Numbered from the stretch's first letter, positions 25,483 through 35,757 are shown. The stretch: DNA of 64,000 nucleotides from Tissierella sp. (GCF_031460495.1 NZ_JAVKTS010000001.1:732246-796245); one strand, 5' to 3'. Notes: generated by a model not told the origin, from the sequence alone. Translations and numbers: made by a program.

Positions 25483-26886
25483 TTATACAGCTGTTTTTTC
25501 CTTAGCTAATTCTATTATTGCTTCTCCAACTTGGTATATATTACCTGCACCCATAGTGACAATTATATCATTTTCTTTTGTATTTTCTATTAGATAAGAC
25601 TCTACATCATTGAATGATTCTATATATATTGCATTTGAACCTTTATTTATTATTGCATTTACTAAATCTTTTGAATGAATAGTCCCATTATCTTGTTCCC
25701 TAGCTGCATATATATCTGTAATAATTATTTTATCTGATTCTATAAAAGATTCTGCGAATCTGTCTAGTAAAAGTTTTGTTCTTGTAAAAGTGTGGGGTTG
25801 AAAAACACAATAAAGATCCCCAATTGTAAACTCCTTTAATGCACTCAATGTTGCTTTAATTTCAGTAGGATGATGCGCATAATCATCTATTATTTTTACA
25901 CCATTATAGTAGCCTTTAAATTCTAATCTTCTATGAACTCCTGTATATGATGAAATATTTTCTTGTATTTCTTCTAATGGTACACCGTAAATATGTGCTG
26001 CAGCAATGCAGCCTAAAGAATTATAAATATTATGAATACCCATTACATTTAGTTTAATTGGATATAATCCATATCCTTTAATTTTTAAAGTGAAAGAAGG
26101 GAATCCTTCTTTTGATAGTTTTATATCTTCTGCTGTATAATCCCAATCTCCATCAATTCCAAAAGTAACTACTTTAGCTAAGGTATTATCAATTACCTTT
26201 TTAGAGTGAACATCATCTCCATTAATTAATAACCAACTATGATCAGTGAGATTCTTGCCATATTGAACAAAGGTATCTAATATATGTTCAATACTTTTAA
26301 AATAGTCTAAATGATCCTCATCAATATTTAATATTACTGCCATTGTAGGGAAATATTTCAAAATATTACCCTTATATTCACACGCTTCTGTAAGGATATA
26401 TTCTTTTGAACCAATTCTTACATTTCCACCAATCTCATCTAATTCTCCACCTAATAGTATGGTAGGATTTAATGTGGAACGATTTAGTATTGTAGATAAC
26501 ATACTTGTGGTTGTTGTTTTTCCATGTGTACCAGATACTGCAATCGAATTTTTGTAATTCTTCATTAAAGCGCCTAAGAAAGTTGCTCTATCTACTATAG
26601 ATACTCCTAAAGTCTGAGCTTTAACTAACTCTTCATTATCTTGTGAAATGGCATCAGTATATATTACTAAATCTGCACCAACCACATTATTTTCATTGTG
26701 TGTTATGTAGATATCTGCCCCCAAATTTCTCAATCGTTCTATTATTAAACTATTCTTAGAATCAGAACCCGTTACAGTATAGCCTTCATCAAGAAGAATC
26801 TCTGCTAGACCACTCATGGATATACCACCAATTCCTATAAAATGAACTTTAGAATATTTTTTTTCATTTATACCAAACTCAAACAT
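25483..26886 (-). CDS. murC: UDP-N-acetylmuramate--L-alanine ligase
   Basis: The 467 residues have the MurC order: HFIGIGGISMSGLAEIL with the UDP-binding glycine-rich loop, GSDSKNS, the ATP-binding SGTHGKTTTTSML, DEDHLDYF, and DDYAHHPTEIKATL in the C-terminal domain. It adds L-alanine to UDP-MurNAc in peptidoglycan precursor synthesis. AGGAGGAAAG lies before its start on the minus strand. It is a stand-alone gene divergent from spoVG. Confidence 0.95.
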   Translation of the reverse strand: MFEFGINEKKYSKVHFIGIGGISMSGLAEILLDEGYTVTGSDSKNSLIIERLRNLGADIYITHNENNVVGADLVIYTDAISQDNEELVKAQTLGVSIVDRATFLGALMKNYKNSIAVSGTHGKTTTTSMLSTILNRSTLNPTILLGGELDEIGGNVRIGSKEYILTEACEYKGNILKYFPTMAVILNIDEDHLDYFKSIEHILDTFVQYGKNLTDHSWLLINGDDVHSKKVIDNTLAKVVTFGIDGDWDYTAEDIKLSKEGFPSFTLKIKGYGLYPIKLNVMGIHNIYNSLGCIAAAHIYGVPLEEIQENISSYTGVHRRLEFKGYYNGVKIIDDYAHHPTEIKATLSALKEFTIGDLYCVFQPHTFTRTKLLLDRFAESFIESDKIIITDIYAAREQDNGTIHSKDLVNAIINKGSNAIYIESFNDVESYLIENTKENDIIVTMGAGNIYQVGEAIIELAKEKTAV

Positions 26887-26948
26887 AAGCTTTCCTCCTA
26901 AAAGATTACTTTCATATCTATATTATTACCATCTTATATATTTATATT

Positions 26949-26977
26949 ATTTTATTCTAATAGTTTTAATTTGTCAC
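26949..26977 (-). promoter_or_regulatory. Candidate sigma-A promoter of murC
   Basis: On the minus strand GTGACA, 17 bases, TAAAAT, about 60 bases before the murC start. Confidence 0.45.
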
Positions 26978-27088
26978 TGATAGATTATATCATAATGAAA
27001 TAATAATTAAAGATATTTTTAAATATTATGTAAAGTTTTGTGTTTTTTGATATAAAATAAAAAAAAAAAAATATTTTTGGAAAAAAGA

Positions 27089-27113
27089 AGGATTTTTGAA
27101 AGATATATAGAAT
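27089..27113 (+). promoter_or_regulatory. Sigma-H-type promoter of spoVG
   Basis: AGGATTT (27089-27095), 14 bases, GAAT (27110-27113). This is the arrangement of the classical sigma-H promoter of B. subtilis spoVG, at the same gene. A 13-base A run lies just upstream, as in the A/T-rich activating region known for spoVG. Confidence 0.75.
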
Positions 27114-27166
27114 ATATAGAATATTCAATAGTTTTTGTGACTTTATAGAGGGTGGTGAATTTGACA

Positions 27167-27430
27167 ATGAAGATTACTGATGTAAGACTGAGGAAAATTT
27201 CAGAAGAAGGGAAAATGAAGGCTATAGTATCAGTTACTTTTGATGGAGAATTTGTGGTACACGACATTAAAATAATTGAGGGCCAAAATGGATTGTTTAT
27301 TGCAATGCCTAGTAGAAAAATGGCAGATGGTGAGTTTAGAGACATAGCTCATCCAATTAATGCTGATACAAGGCAAAAAATGCAAGATGCAATTATGAAT
27401 GAATATGAAAAATCTTTAGCTACAGAATAA
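27167..27430 (+). CDS. spoVG: SpoVG, septation/RNA-binding regulator
   Basis: I start at ATG 27167, eight bases past GGTGGTGA, giving 87 residues beginning [11 protein letters not shown] as in other SpoVG proteins. [22 protein letters not shown] in part and [23 protein letters not shown] are diagnostic. SpoVG is a small site-specific nucleic-acid-binding protein that affects asymmetric septation, cortex formation and other programmes. In Bacillus it is a sigma-H target, consistent with the promoter found upstream. Earlier GTG and TTG codons in frame are too near the ribosome site. Confidence 0.95.
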   Translation: MKITDVRLRKISEEGKMKAIVSVTFDGEFVVHDIKIIEGQNGLFIAMPSRKMADGEFRDIAHPINADTRQKMQDAIMNEYEKSLATE

Positions 27431-27469
27431 CAAAATAAAAAGGAGCCATTTGGCTCTTTTTTATTTTGT
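27431..27469 (+). terminator. Terminator of spoVG
   Basis: AAAATAAAAAGGAGCC pairs with GGCTCTTTTTTATTTT around an ATTT loop. Confidence 0.85.
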
Positions 27470-27571
27470 TGTATAAGAAAATGTATTCAATTTAAAAATT
27501 TTGTTGTAGACTTATATTATAAATGGGTTAAAATATTATTTGATAGATAATTTTAAAAAGAGGTGTAAAAA

Positions 27572-28957
27572 ATGAATATTTCTATTATATTAGCAGCTGG
27601 TGAAGGCACAAGGATGAAATCTAAACTTTCTAAAGTATTACATAAAGTTTGTGGCAAACCTATTTTGGAATATGTAATAGATGCTAGTAAAGGTGCAGCA
27701 GTTGAAAAGAATATAGTTATCGTGGGTCATGGTGGGGACATGGTTAAGGAATATTTTAAAGACGAGCCTATTGTATTTAAGACTCAACCTATAGGTGATG
27801 ATGTCCCATATGGCACTGGTTATGCAGTAATGCAGGCAGTTGATCATATAGAAGATAATAGCACCGTAATTATATTATATGGTGATACACCACTGATTAC
27901 AGAAAATACCATAAATAACTTGATGAATTATCATAATGAAAATGAGTTTCAAGGAACTGTACTTACTGCATTACTAGATAATCCTACAGGATATGGTAGA
28001 ATTATCAGAGAAGAGAATGGACATATCCTTAAAATAGTAGAAGAGAGGGATGCTTCGGAGGAAGAGAAGAAAATTAAAGAGATTAATTCTGGCATATATT
28101 GTTTTAACGGGAAATTGTTAAAATATGCCTTAGGAAAAATAGATAATAACAATGCTCAAAAAGAATATTATGCTACGGATGTTATAGGCATACTTAAAGA
28201 TGAAGGATATAAGGTTGGAGCATTTGTAATAGCTGATTCTAATGAGATTCATGGAGTTAATTCTAGAGTTCAGTTAGCTTCTAGTGAGGAAATCATGAGA
28301 AAGAGAATAAATAATTTTCATATGGTAAATGGTGTAAGTATTATAGATCCTAACAATACTTATATAGAAGATAATGTAAAAATTGGTAGAGATACAGTTA
28401 TTTATCCAGGAGTTACCTTAGAGGGGAATTCAGTAATTGGTGAAGATTGTATTATCAGACATAATTCTAGAATAATAAACAGTACAATTTCCAATGGAGT
28501 AGAGATAGAATCCTCAACTATTGAGGAAAGTTACATAGGGGATAATACTCATATTGGCCCTTATGCCCATCTTAGACCACATAGTAATATTGGTAAAAAT
28601 GTTAAGATTGGTAACTTTGTGGAGGTGAAAAACTCTACAGTGAAAGATGAAACAAAAGCTGGACATCTTGCTTATATTGGAGATGCGGATATTGGGCATA
28701 ATGTAAATATTGGATGTGGGGTTATATTTGTAAACTATAATGGGAAAGAAAAGTTTAGGACAATGGTAGGGGACCATTCATTTATTGGCAGCAATTCTAA
28801 TTTAGTTGCTCCTGTGAAGGTAAATGACTGGGGATATGTAGCTGCAGGCTCTACTATAACAAAAGAGGTACCGGAAGCTAGTTTATCAATTGAAAGATCA
28901 GAACAAAAAAATATAAATGGTTGGGTAGAAAAAAAAGGATATAAAAATTACAAATAA
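27572..28957 (+). CDS. glmU: Bifunctional GlmU (acetyltransferase / uridylyltransferase)
   Basis: The 461-residue protein has the N-terminal uridylyltransferase signature AAGEGTRMKSKLSKVLHK in which Arg and Lys bind UTP, GTGYAVMQA and YGDTPLI, then a left-handed beta-helix of hexapeptide repeats from about residue 250 (GPYAHLRPHSNIGKNVKIG) forming the acetyl-CoA site. It makes UDP-GlcNAc for the wall. AAGAGGTG precedes the ATG. prs follows after 19 bases, as in B. subtilis. Confidence 0.96.
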   Translation: MNISIILAAGEGTRMKSKLSKVLHKVCGKPILEYVIDASKGAAVEKNIVIVGHGGDMVKEYFKDEPIVFKTQPIGDDVPYGTGYAVMQAVDHIEDNSTVIILYGDTPLITENTINNLMNYHNENEFQGTVLTALLDNPTGYGRIIREENGHILKIVEERDASEEEKKIKEINSGIYCFNGKLLKYALGKIDNNNAQKEYYATDVIGILKDEGYKVGAFVIADSNEIHGVNSRVQLASSEEIMRKRINNFHMVNGVSIIDPNNTYIEDNVKIGRDTVIYPGVTLEGNSVIGEDCIIRHNSRIINSTISNGVEIESSTIEESYIGDNTHIGPYAHLRPHSNIGKNVKIGNFVEVKNSTVKDETKAGHLAYIGDADIGHNVNIGCGVIFVNYNGKEKFRTMVGDHSFIGSNSNLVAPVKVNDWGYVAAGSTITKEVPEASLSIERSEQKNINGWVEKKGYKNYK

Positions 28958-28976
28958 ACTTAGGAGGAAATTTTAA

Positions 28977-29924
28977 ATGAATTTATGTATGGGTGGTATG
29001 AAAGTTTTTTCAGGTAATGCAAATAATCAATTAGCAGAAAAGATTTGTAAAGAACTGGGCATACCTTTAGGGTCTTGTGATGTTAACCACTTTAGTGATG
29101 GAGAAATCAATGTAAATATTAGTGAGACAGTTAGGGGTATAGATGTATTTATAGTACAACCAACTTGTACTCCAGTGAATGACAATTTGATGGAAACTTT
29201 GATACTTATTGATGCAGTTAAAAGGGCATCAGCAGGCAGAGTAAATGCAGTAGTTCCATACTATGGATATGCTAGACAAGATAGAAAAACTAAAGCAAGA
29301 GAACCAATTACAGCTAAACTTGTAGCAAATTTACTGACTACAGCTGGTGCAGATAGGGTAATTAGCATGGATTTACATGCTGCACAAATTCAAGGTTATT
29401 TTGATATTCCAGTGGATCATCTTTCAGGCGTACCTATATTAGCTGAGTATTTCAAAGATATAATAGATGAAGAGACAGTTGTTGTTTCTCCTGATTTAGG
29501 TGGAGTAACACGAGCTAGAAACTTTGCTAATTTATTAGATCTTCCTATCGCTATTATAGAAAAGAGAAGACCAAAGGCTAATGTGGCAGAAGTAATGAAT
29601 ATCATTGGGGATATAGACGGCAAAAATGTTATATTAATTGATGATATAATTGATACAGCAGGAACTATTACTCAAGCTGCTTCTGTGTTAAAAAACTTTG
29701 GTGCTAAGAAAGTCTATGGCTGTGCCACTCATGGAGTATTATCAGGTCCTGCTATAGAAAGAATAGAAAAATCTGAGCTAGAAAAATTTATTATCACTGA
29801 TACTATACCACTTTTGGAGGATAAGAGAATCAAAAAGATAGAAGTAGTATCTGTAGCTCCAATATTTGCTAAGGCTATAAAAAGAATTCATGACAATGAG
29901 TCTGTAAGTACATTATTTGAATAA
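28977..29924 (+). CDS. prs: Ribose-phosphate pyrophosphokinase
   Basis: The 315-residue enzyme contains all PRPP synthetase landmarks: [30 protein letters not shown] in part, [35 protein letters not shown] and the PRPP loop [14 protein letters not shown]. It makes PRPP from ribose 5-phosphate and ATP for nucleotide, His and Trp synthesis. TAGGAGG precedes the ATG by 9 bases. It is the second gene of the glmU-prs-pth unit. Confidence 0.96.
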   Translation: MNLCMGGMKVFSGNANNQLAEKICKELGIPLGSCDVNHFSDGEINVNISETVRGIDVFIVQPTCTPVNDNLMETLILIDAVKRASAGRVNAVVPYYGYARQDRKTKAREPITAKLVANLLTTAGADRVISMDLHAAQIQGYFDIPVDHLSGVPILAEYFKDIIDEETVVVSPDLGGVTRARNFANLLDLPIAIIEKRRPKANVAEVMNIIGDIDGKNVILIDDIIDTAGTITQAASVLKNFGAKKVYGCATHGVLSGPAIERIEKSELEKFIITDTIPLLEDKRIKKIEVVSVAPIFAKAIKRIHDNESVSTLFE

Positions 29925-29944
29925 AGTTCACAGGAGATGATTTT

Positions 29945-30526
29945 TTGTTTGTTGTAGTAGGTCTAGGAAATCCTGGAAAGGATTATACTAATACGAGACA
30001 TAATGTTGGTTTCGATACCATAGATTTATTAGCAAAGAGGAATAATATTAGTATTAACAAGATCAAATTTAAATCTGTCTATGGTGAAGGAACTATAGGA
30101 AACGAAAAAGTTCTTCTTGTAAAACCTCAAACATATATGAATAATAGTGGGGAGACTGTTCGTGATATATGTAACTTTTATAAGCTATCGGTGGATAAGA
30201 TAATAGTAATTGTAGATGATATTGATATTGATTTCTCTAGGGTCAGAATCAAAGGAAAAGGCAGCGCTGGGTCTCATAATGGTATGAAATCAATTATATA
30301 TTTACTGGGGAGAGATGATTTTCCTAGAGTAAAGATAGGAATTGGGAAAAAACATGAAGGACAGGACCTAGCCAACTTTGTGTTAAGTAGATTTCCTAAG
30401 GATGAGAGAGAAATTATTGAGGAGTCTATTTTAACAGCTGCAGAATCAGTAGAGGCTATTATAAAATATAATTTAGATCAAGCAATGAATGAATTTAATA
30501 CTAAAGGAAATAGAGCCCAGGATTAA
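29945..30526 (+). CDS. pth: Peptidyl-tRNA hydrolase
   Basis: The 193-residue protein starts with TTG, placed after CAGGAGATGA. VVGLGNPGKDYTNTRHNVGF carries the catalytic His19, KPQTYMNNSG and GSAGSHNGMKSI the substrate-binding Asn residues. It releases tRNA from peptidyl-tRNA. B. subtilis has fin between pth and mfd; here mfd follows after only 29 bases, so fin is absent. A GC-rich hairpin overlaps the stop codon. Confidence 0.95.
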   Translation: MFVVVGLGNPGKDYTNTRHNVGFDTIDLLAKRNNISINKIKFKSVYGEGTIGNEKVLLVKPQTYMNNSGETVRDICNFYKLSVDKIIVIVDDIDIDFSRVRIKGKGSAGSHNGMKSIIYLLGRDDFPRVKIGIGKKHEGQDLANFVLSRFPKDEREIIEESILTAAESVEAIIKYNLDQAMNEFNTKGNRAQD

Positions 30527-30535
30527 ACCTGGGCT
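30514..30535 (+). promoter_or_regulatory. Hairpin across the pth stop codon
   Basis: AGCCCAGG pairs with CCTGGGCT, with the TAA in the loop region. No U run follows, so it is more likely an attenuator or processing site between pth and mfd than a terminator. Confidence 0.45.
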
Positions 30536-30555
30536 ATGGTGTTTGGGGTGAAGAC

Positions 30556-33500
30556 ATGAATAATTTTTTGATAGATCCATTAAACAACTTGGAATCATAT
30601 AATAAACTTATAAAAGATATAGAAAAGAAAACAAGTCCTATAGCTACCTATGGAATCATAGATGAAAGTATAGGGCATATTATCTATGCTCTTAAGGAGC
30701 ATACTAATAAACAAATACTCTTAATTACAACTAATGAAGTGCGCAGCAGAAAGATTTATGAAGATATAGTAAATTTAGGGAATAAAGATGTGGTATTATT
30801 TCCAAAGAGAGAATTACTTCTCTATGATGTTGATGCTTTTAGCTATGAGAATTCAAATAAAAGACTAGGTATATTATCTAAGTTAGCCAAGGGGCAGGAT
30901 ATGTTACTTGTTGCATCTCTTGAGTCCATCTTTAGCAAACTTATGTCTAAGGATATCTTCAATTCTTATTCGAAGAAAATTAGTTTAGGTGAAGAAATTG
31001 ATTTAGAAAATACTATTGAATTATTAATAGATGGTGGATATGAAAGAGTAAGTATGGTAGAAGGTATAGGGCAATTTAGCATTAGAGGTGGAATATTAGA
31101 CTTTTTTCCACCCTATAGTTTACACCCTTATAGAATAGAATTATTTGATGAAGAAATTGATTCTATTAGGACTTTTGATATTACAAATCAAAGATCAATA
31201 GAGGTCCTTGATTTTGCATTTATTTCTCCAGTAAAAGAAATCTTAGTAATTGATAAATATAGAGATGAAATTATTCAAAATCTAAGCAATGATTTTTTAG
31301 GTTCAGTATCTAAATCAAAGACTAATATGCTAGAGAAGCAGAATATGGAAGTTAAATTCAATAAATATAAAGAGCTTCTTGAGGAAAAACTATTTTTTTC
31401 CAATAGAGATATGATAGTACCTTATATACCTGGAGAAAACTTAACATCAATTTTTTCTTATTTAAAAGATGATGCTATGATTTTCCTTGATGAGCCAAAG
31501 CGAATCGAAGAATCTGCAAAGAACTTAGAAGAAGATTTCAACATGAAGTTTACAGATCTTTTTGAGATAGGAGAACTCCTTCCTTTACATAAGAATATTA
31601 ATTTCGATTATAATACTATTCTAGAGGATATGAAAGAAAAGATATGTATCACCAATAGTGCCATACTAAGTGGAGATAATAGTTTTAAACCCAAAAAAAT
31701 ATATGATTTTTCCATAAAAGGCATGCAGTCTTACCACAATAAGATGGATGTTTTAAAGGAGGATATTAATCATTATAAATACAGAGGTTATAAGATTATT
31801 ATACTTTCTGGCACGGAAGAAAGAGGTAGGAGGATTCAGGAAACTTTATTAAATCTTGGTGTTGAGTGTAGTTTTATAATGGATAAAGGTGTTGAGATTA
31901 AATCTTCACAAGTTTTTATTACTCCAGGCAGTACTCAAGGAGGATTTGAGTATCCAGGATTAAAGTTTATTGTAATTAGTGATAAAGAAATATTTGGTGC
32001 CGGAAAGAGCAAATCAAGTAGATTAAAAAGAAAAAGCCAAAGCAAGTCAATTAATCTTTCAGATCTTAAGGTAAATGATTATGTAGTACACGAAAACCAT
32101 GGTATTGGTCGTTATGAAGGTGTTGAACAATTAAATATTCAAGGAATAAAGAAAGATTATCTTACCATAAGATATAAGGGTGAGGATAAGCTTTATGTAC
32201 CAATAGACCAAATGAATTTAATACAGAAATATATTGGTCCAGATAGCATAAAACCAAAGGTAAACAAACTATCCAGTGCAGAATGGGCTCGAACAAAGGA
32301 GAAGGCTAAGAAAGCTGTAGCTGATATGGCTAAAGACTTGCTAGAGTTATATGCTAAAAGGGAAGCTTATAAGGGTTTTGCTTTTTCTAAAGACGGAGAA
32401 TGGCAAAGACAATTTGAGGATTTATTTCCATATGAGGAGACAGACGGACAATTAAGAAGTATTATAGAGATTAAAGAAGATATGGAAAAATTCAAACCTA
32501 TGGATAGACTTCTATGCGGAGATGTAGGATATGGAAAGACAGAAGTAGCACTTAGAGCTGCATTTAAGGCTATAATGGATGGAAAACAAGTTGCATTTCT
32601 AGTCCCTACGACTATTCTTGCCCAGCAACATTTTAATACTCTAGTGGATAGATTTTCCAATTACCCAATAAGAATTGCGATGCTAAGTAGATTTAGAACT
32701 AAACAACAGCAGAAAGTTGCAATTGATAATATTAGAATGGGTGTTGTAGATATTGTAGTGGGAACTCATAGGCTATTATCTAAGGATGTTCTTTTTAATG
32801 ATTTAGGATTGTTGATTATTGATGAAGAGCAGAGATTTGGAGTAAAACATAAGGAAACTCTTAAACAGCTTAAAGAGTCAATAGATGTACTGACACTTAC
32901 AGCTACACCTATACCTAGGACTTTGCATATGTCCTTATCTGGTATTAGGGATATGTCTGTTATAGAAGACCCACCTGAAGAAAGATACCCTGTTCAAACT
33001 TATGTAGTTGAGTTTAATGAACAAATGATTAGGGATGCGATTCTAAAGGAAGTAGGTCGTGGTGGTCAAGTTTATTTTGTATATAATAGAGTTGAAACAA
33101 TAGATAGATTTGCATCAAAGTTAAGAGCATTAGTACCTGAGGCGAATTTTGCTATTGGCCATGGACAAATGGGTGAAAGAGAACTGGAAAAGGTAATGAT
33201 GAGTTTTCTAGAACAAGAAGTTGATGTACTTTTATGTACAACTATAATCGAAACAGGATTAGATATCCCTAATGTAAATACTATAATAATCCATGATGCA
33301 GATAAGATGGGATTATCCCAACTGTATCAATTAAGAGGAAGGGTAGGACGGTCTAATAGGATTGCATATGGATATTTTACTTATGAGAAAAATAAGGTAT
33401 TGTCAGAAGTTGCAGAAAAAAGATTAAGAGCAATAAAAGAGTTTACTGAATTTGGTTCAGGATTTAAAATAGCCATGCGAGATTTAGAAATAAGAGGGGC

Positions 33501-34074
33501 AGGCAATCTCTTAGGTATGGAGCAACATGGACAAATTGAATCCATTGGATATGATCTCTATGTTAAGTTTTTACATGAGGCCATTAGAAGATTAAAAGGT
33601 GATAAAGTAGAAGAACAGCTAGATACTACAATTGATATAAAAATAGATGGATATATAAAATCTAAATATATTGAGGATGAAGAACAAAAAATTGAAGTCT
33701 ATAAGAAGATTGCTTCAATTTCCAATATGGAAGATTATAGGGAGCTTCTAGATGAATTAATTGATAGGTTTGGAGATCTGCCTAAAGAAGTGGAAAATCT
33801 GATGGATATTTCCTATATAAGATACCTTGGAAGTAAGACTAATATAAAAAATATTAGTCAGGTAGATAAAGAAGTTGTACTCGATTTTAACTCTACGGAC
33901 AATATAACAGTAGAGCTTATACAATATTTAGCTACAGAATATGGAAAAAAATTAAGTTTTGATTTATCTACACCTCCTTCATTTAGATATAAAGCAAAAG
34001 ACAATCTATTAAATGAGCTAAAATCTTTAGTTGAAAAAATTAGTAGTTTTAATAAAGAGAAGAATAATATATAA
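30556..34074 (+). CDS. mfd: Transcription-repair coupling factor Mfd
   Basis: The 1172-residue protein has the full Mfd layout: UvrB-like N-terminal domains (YERVSMVEGIGQFSIRGGILDFFPPY), the RNA polymerase-interacting CarD-like domain around residues 505-570 (DYVVHENHGIGRYEGV), and a RecG-like helicase with DVGYGKTE (Walker A), IIDEEQRFGVKHKE (Walker B) and ATPIPRTLHMSL. The last part holds the TRCF domain. It removes stalled RNA polymerase and recruits UvrA. GGGGTGAAG precedes the ATG. Confidence 0.97.
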   Translation: MNNFLIDPLNNLESYNKLIKDIEKKTSPIATYGIIDESIGHIIYALKEHTNKQILLITTNEVRSRKIYEDIVNLGNKDVVLFPKRELLLYDVDAFSYENSNKRLGILSKLAKGQDMLLVASLESIFSKLMSKDIFNSYSKKISLGEEIDLENTIELLIDGGYERVSMVEGIGQFSIRGGILDFFPPYSLHPYRIELFDEEIDSIRTFDITNQRSIEVLDFAFISPVKEILVIDKYRDEIIQNLSNDFLGSVSKSKTNMLEKQNMEVKFNKYKELLEEKLFFSNRDMIVPYIPGENLTSIFSYLKDDAMIFLDEPKRIEESAKNLEEDFNMKFTDLFEIGELLPLHKNINFDYNTILEDMKEKICITNSAILSGDNSFKPKKIYDFSIKGMQSYHNKMDVLKEDINHYKYRGYKIIILSGTEERGRRIQETLLNLGVECSFIMDKGVEIKSSQVFITPGSTQGGFEYPGLKFIVISDKEIFGAGKSKSSRLKRKSQSKSINLSDLKVNDYVVHENHGIGRYEGVEQLNIQGIKKDYLTIRYKGEDKLYVPIDQMNLIQKYIGPDSIKPKVNKLSSAEWARTKEKAKKAVADMAKDLLELYAKREAYKGFAFSKDGEWQRQFEDLFPYEETDGQLRSIIEIKEDMEKFKPMDRLLCGDVGYGKTEVALRAAFKAIMDGKQVAFLVPTTILAQQHFNTLVDRFSNYPIRIAMLSRFRTKQQQKVAIDNIRMGVVDIVVGTHRLLSKDVLFNDLGLLIIDEEQRFGVKHKETLKQLKESIDVLTLTATPIPRTLHMSLSGIRDMSVIEDPPEERYPVQTYVVEFNEQMIRDAILKEVGRGGQVYFVYNRVETIDRFASKLRALVPEANFAIGHGQMGERELEKVMMSFLEQEVDVLLCTTIIETGLDIPNVNTIIIHDADKMGLSQLYQLRGRVGRSNRIAYGYFTYEKNKVLSEVAEKRLRAIKEFTEFGSGFKIAMRDLEIRGAGNLLGMEQHGQIESIGYDLYVKFLHEAIRRLKGDKVEEQLDTTIDIKIDGYIKSKYIEDEEQKIEVYKKIASISNMEDYRELLDELIDRFGDLPKEVENLMDISYIRYLGSKTNIKNISQVDKEVVLDFNSTDNITVELIQYLATEYGKKLSFDLSTPPSFRYKAKDNLLNELKSLVEKISSFNKEKNNI

Positions 34075-34116
34075 TATATGTGAATTAATAAAAAGATATA
34101 GAGAGGATGTTTTTAT

Positions 34117-35058
34117 TTGTATAAATTTAAAAATAAAGGATTATTAGTAGTTGTACTGTTGTTAGTCTTGATATTTGCTTTAACTGCATGCAAGAATACT
34201 GATGAAGGACTTGTTGCAACTGTAGATGGTGAGGAAATTACTGTCGAACAATTTAATAGCGAATTTCAGGTATTCAAAACATTGTATGAACAACAATTAG
34301 GCCAGGATGCCATGTCTCAAACCGATGAAGAAGGTAGGACCTTTGAGGAAAGACTTAAAGAAAACATAATTGAAAAGCTAATTATAGAAAATATTATAGC
34401 TAGCGATGCAAAAAATAAGAATATTGTTGTTACTGAGGATGAGATTAAAGTCCAAATGGATGAATATATTAAGCTAATGGAAGGACAGGAGAAGTTCGAC
34501 GAATTTTTAAAAGAGAAACAATTAACTAAAGAGTTCTTCGAGAAAAATCTAAGTAAGGAATTATTGCTTTCTAAGCATAGAGAAGCTTATTTAAACGAAG
34601 TAGAAGCAACTGACAAAGAGGCAGAAGAATATTTTAATGAGAATAAAGAAAAATTAATTGTGGTTAAAGCTAGTCATATATTAGTTAAGACTGAAGAAGA
34701 GGGAAAAAAAATATTAGAAAGATTAGGTTCTGGTGAAGATTTTGCTTCACTTGCAAAAGCAGAGTCTATAGACAGTGCATCTGCTACTAGTGGTGGAAGT
34801 TTAGGATATTTTAAAAAAGGAAATATGATTGCTGAATTTGAGGAGGCTGCTTTTGATTTAGAGGTTGGAGAGATTAGTGATCTAGTTAAGACTGAAGTAG
34901 GATATCATATAATATATGTTGAAGACAGGAAGGATACTTTTGAGGATTTAAAAGATGATATTATCATTGTGTTAAAAGATGATAAATATTTAAATGAACT
35001 TGACAAATTGAGAGAAAATGCAAAGGTTAAGATTATATTAGATACTAAATCAAAATAA
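34117..35058 (+). CDS. PrsA-like foldase lipoprotein (parvulin PPIase)
   Basis: A TTG start behind GAGAGGATG gives 313 residues. The N-terminus is a lipoprotein signal, with LTAC and Cys25 as the lipidated residue. A SurA-N-like chaperone region follows, then a parvulin domain from about residue 185: VVKASHILVKTEEEGKKI, DFASLAKAESID, SGGSLGYFKKGNMIAEFEEAAF and VGYHIIYVED. PrsA helps secreted proteins fold at the outer face of the membrane. It sits between mfd and spoVT and ends with its own terminator. Confidence 0.92.
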   Translation: MYKFKNKGLLVVVLLLVLIFALTACKNTDEGLVATVDGEEITVEQFNSEFQVFKTLYEQQLGQDAMSQTDEEGRTFEERLKENIIEKLIIENIIASDAKNKNIVVTEDEIKVQMDEYIKLMEGQEKFDEFLKEKQLTKEFFEKNLSKELLLSKHREAYLNEVEATDKEAEEYFNENKEKLIVVKASHILVKTEEEGKKILERLGSGEDFASLAKAESIDSASATSGGSLGYFKKGNMIAEFEEAAFDLEVGEISDLVKTEVGYHIIYVEDRKDTFEDLKDDIIIVLKDDKYLNELDKLRENAKVKIILDTKSK

Positions 35059-35064
35059 ATATAT

Positions 35065-35100
35065 AAAAAAGAGTTTAACTATTTGGTTAAACTCTTTTTT
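35065..35100 (+). terminator. Terminator of the mfd-prsA unit
   Basis: AAAAAAGAGTTTAAC pairs with GTTAAACTCTTTTTT around a 6-base loop. Confidence 0.88.
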
Positions 35101-35205
35101 GCAGTTAATGTAAATACTTTAACTTAATATTACATAGATGTATAAATTTTTCTCTTTAGATAAATAATAATCTCACTACACAATTATTGTTTAAGGAGGT
35201 TAATA

Positions 35206-35757
35206 ATGAAAGCCACTGGAATTGTCAGGAGAATAGATGAGTTAGGCAGAGTAGTAATTCCAAAGGAAATTAGAAGGACACTCCGTATTAGAGAAGGTGA
35301 TCCCTTAGAAATATTTACTGATAGAGAAGGTCAAGTAATTCTAAAGAAATATTCTCCTATTGGAGAGTTAACTGAATTTGCTCAGGAATATTGTGATTCG
35401 CTTCACGAAAATACAAATCATACAGCCATGATATCGGATAGAGATTTTATAATTGCTATATCTGGTGGGTCGAAAAAGGAATATTTGGAGAAAAGAATTA
35501 GCCCAGAGTTAGAAAAACTAACAGAAAAAAGAACCACCTATGCAACAGATGAGAATAATAAACCCATGAAGATTATTTATGATGACATTAATATTGATAA
35601 ATACATGGCTCAAGTAATTGTACCTATAGTAATGCAAGGTGATCCTATTGGTTCAGTAATGCTTATATCAAAGGAACCAACAATAAATATGGGAGAATTG
35701 GAATTGAAGTTAACTGAAATTGCTGCTGGATTTTTATCAAAACAGATGGAAAATTGA
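35206..35757 (+). CDS. spoVT: Stage V sporulation protein T
   Basis: The 183-residue regulator opens with the AbrB-type DNA-binding swapped hairpin (MKATGIVRRIDELGRVVIPK, IRRTLRIREGDPLEIF) and has a GAF-like C-terminal domain. SpoVT modulates sigma-G-dependent forespore genes. A TTTAAGGAGG site precedes the ATG. Upstream, TGTATA with GATAAATAA could be a sigma-G-type promoter, but the match is poor. Position after mfd is conserved with B. subtilis. Confidence 0.95.
   Translation: MKATGIVRRIDELGRVVIPKEIRRTLRIREGDPLEIFTDREGQVILKKYSPIGELTEFAQEYCDSLHENTNHTAMISDRDFIIAISGGSKKEYLEKRISPELEKLTEKRTTYATDENNKPMKIIYDDINIDKYMAQVIVPIVMQGDPIGSVMLISKEPTINMGELELKLTEIAAGFLSKQMEN

Noticed and set aside
35136..35165. 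Sigma-G promoter of spoVT
   Set aside because: TGTATA and GATAAATAA are near the right spacing, but the -10 lacks the CATACTA core; kept only as a remark.
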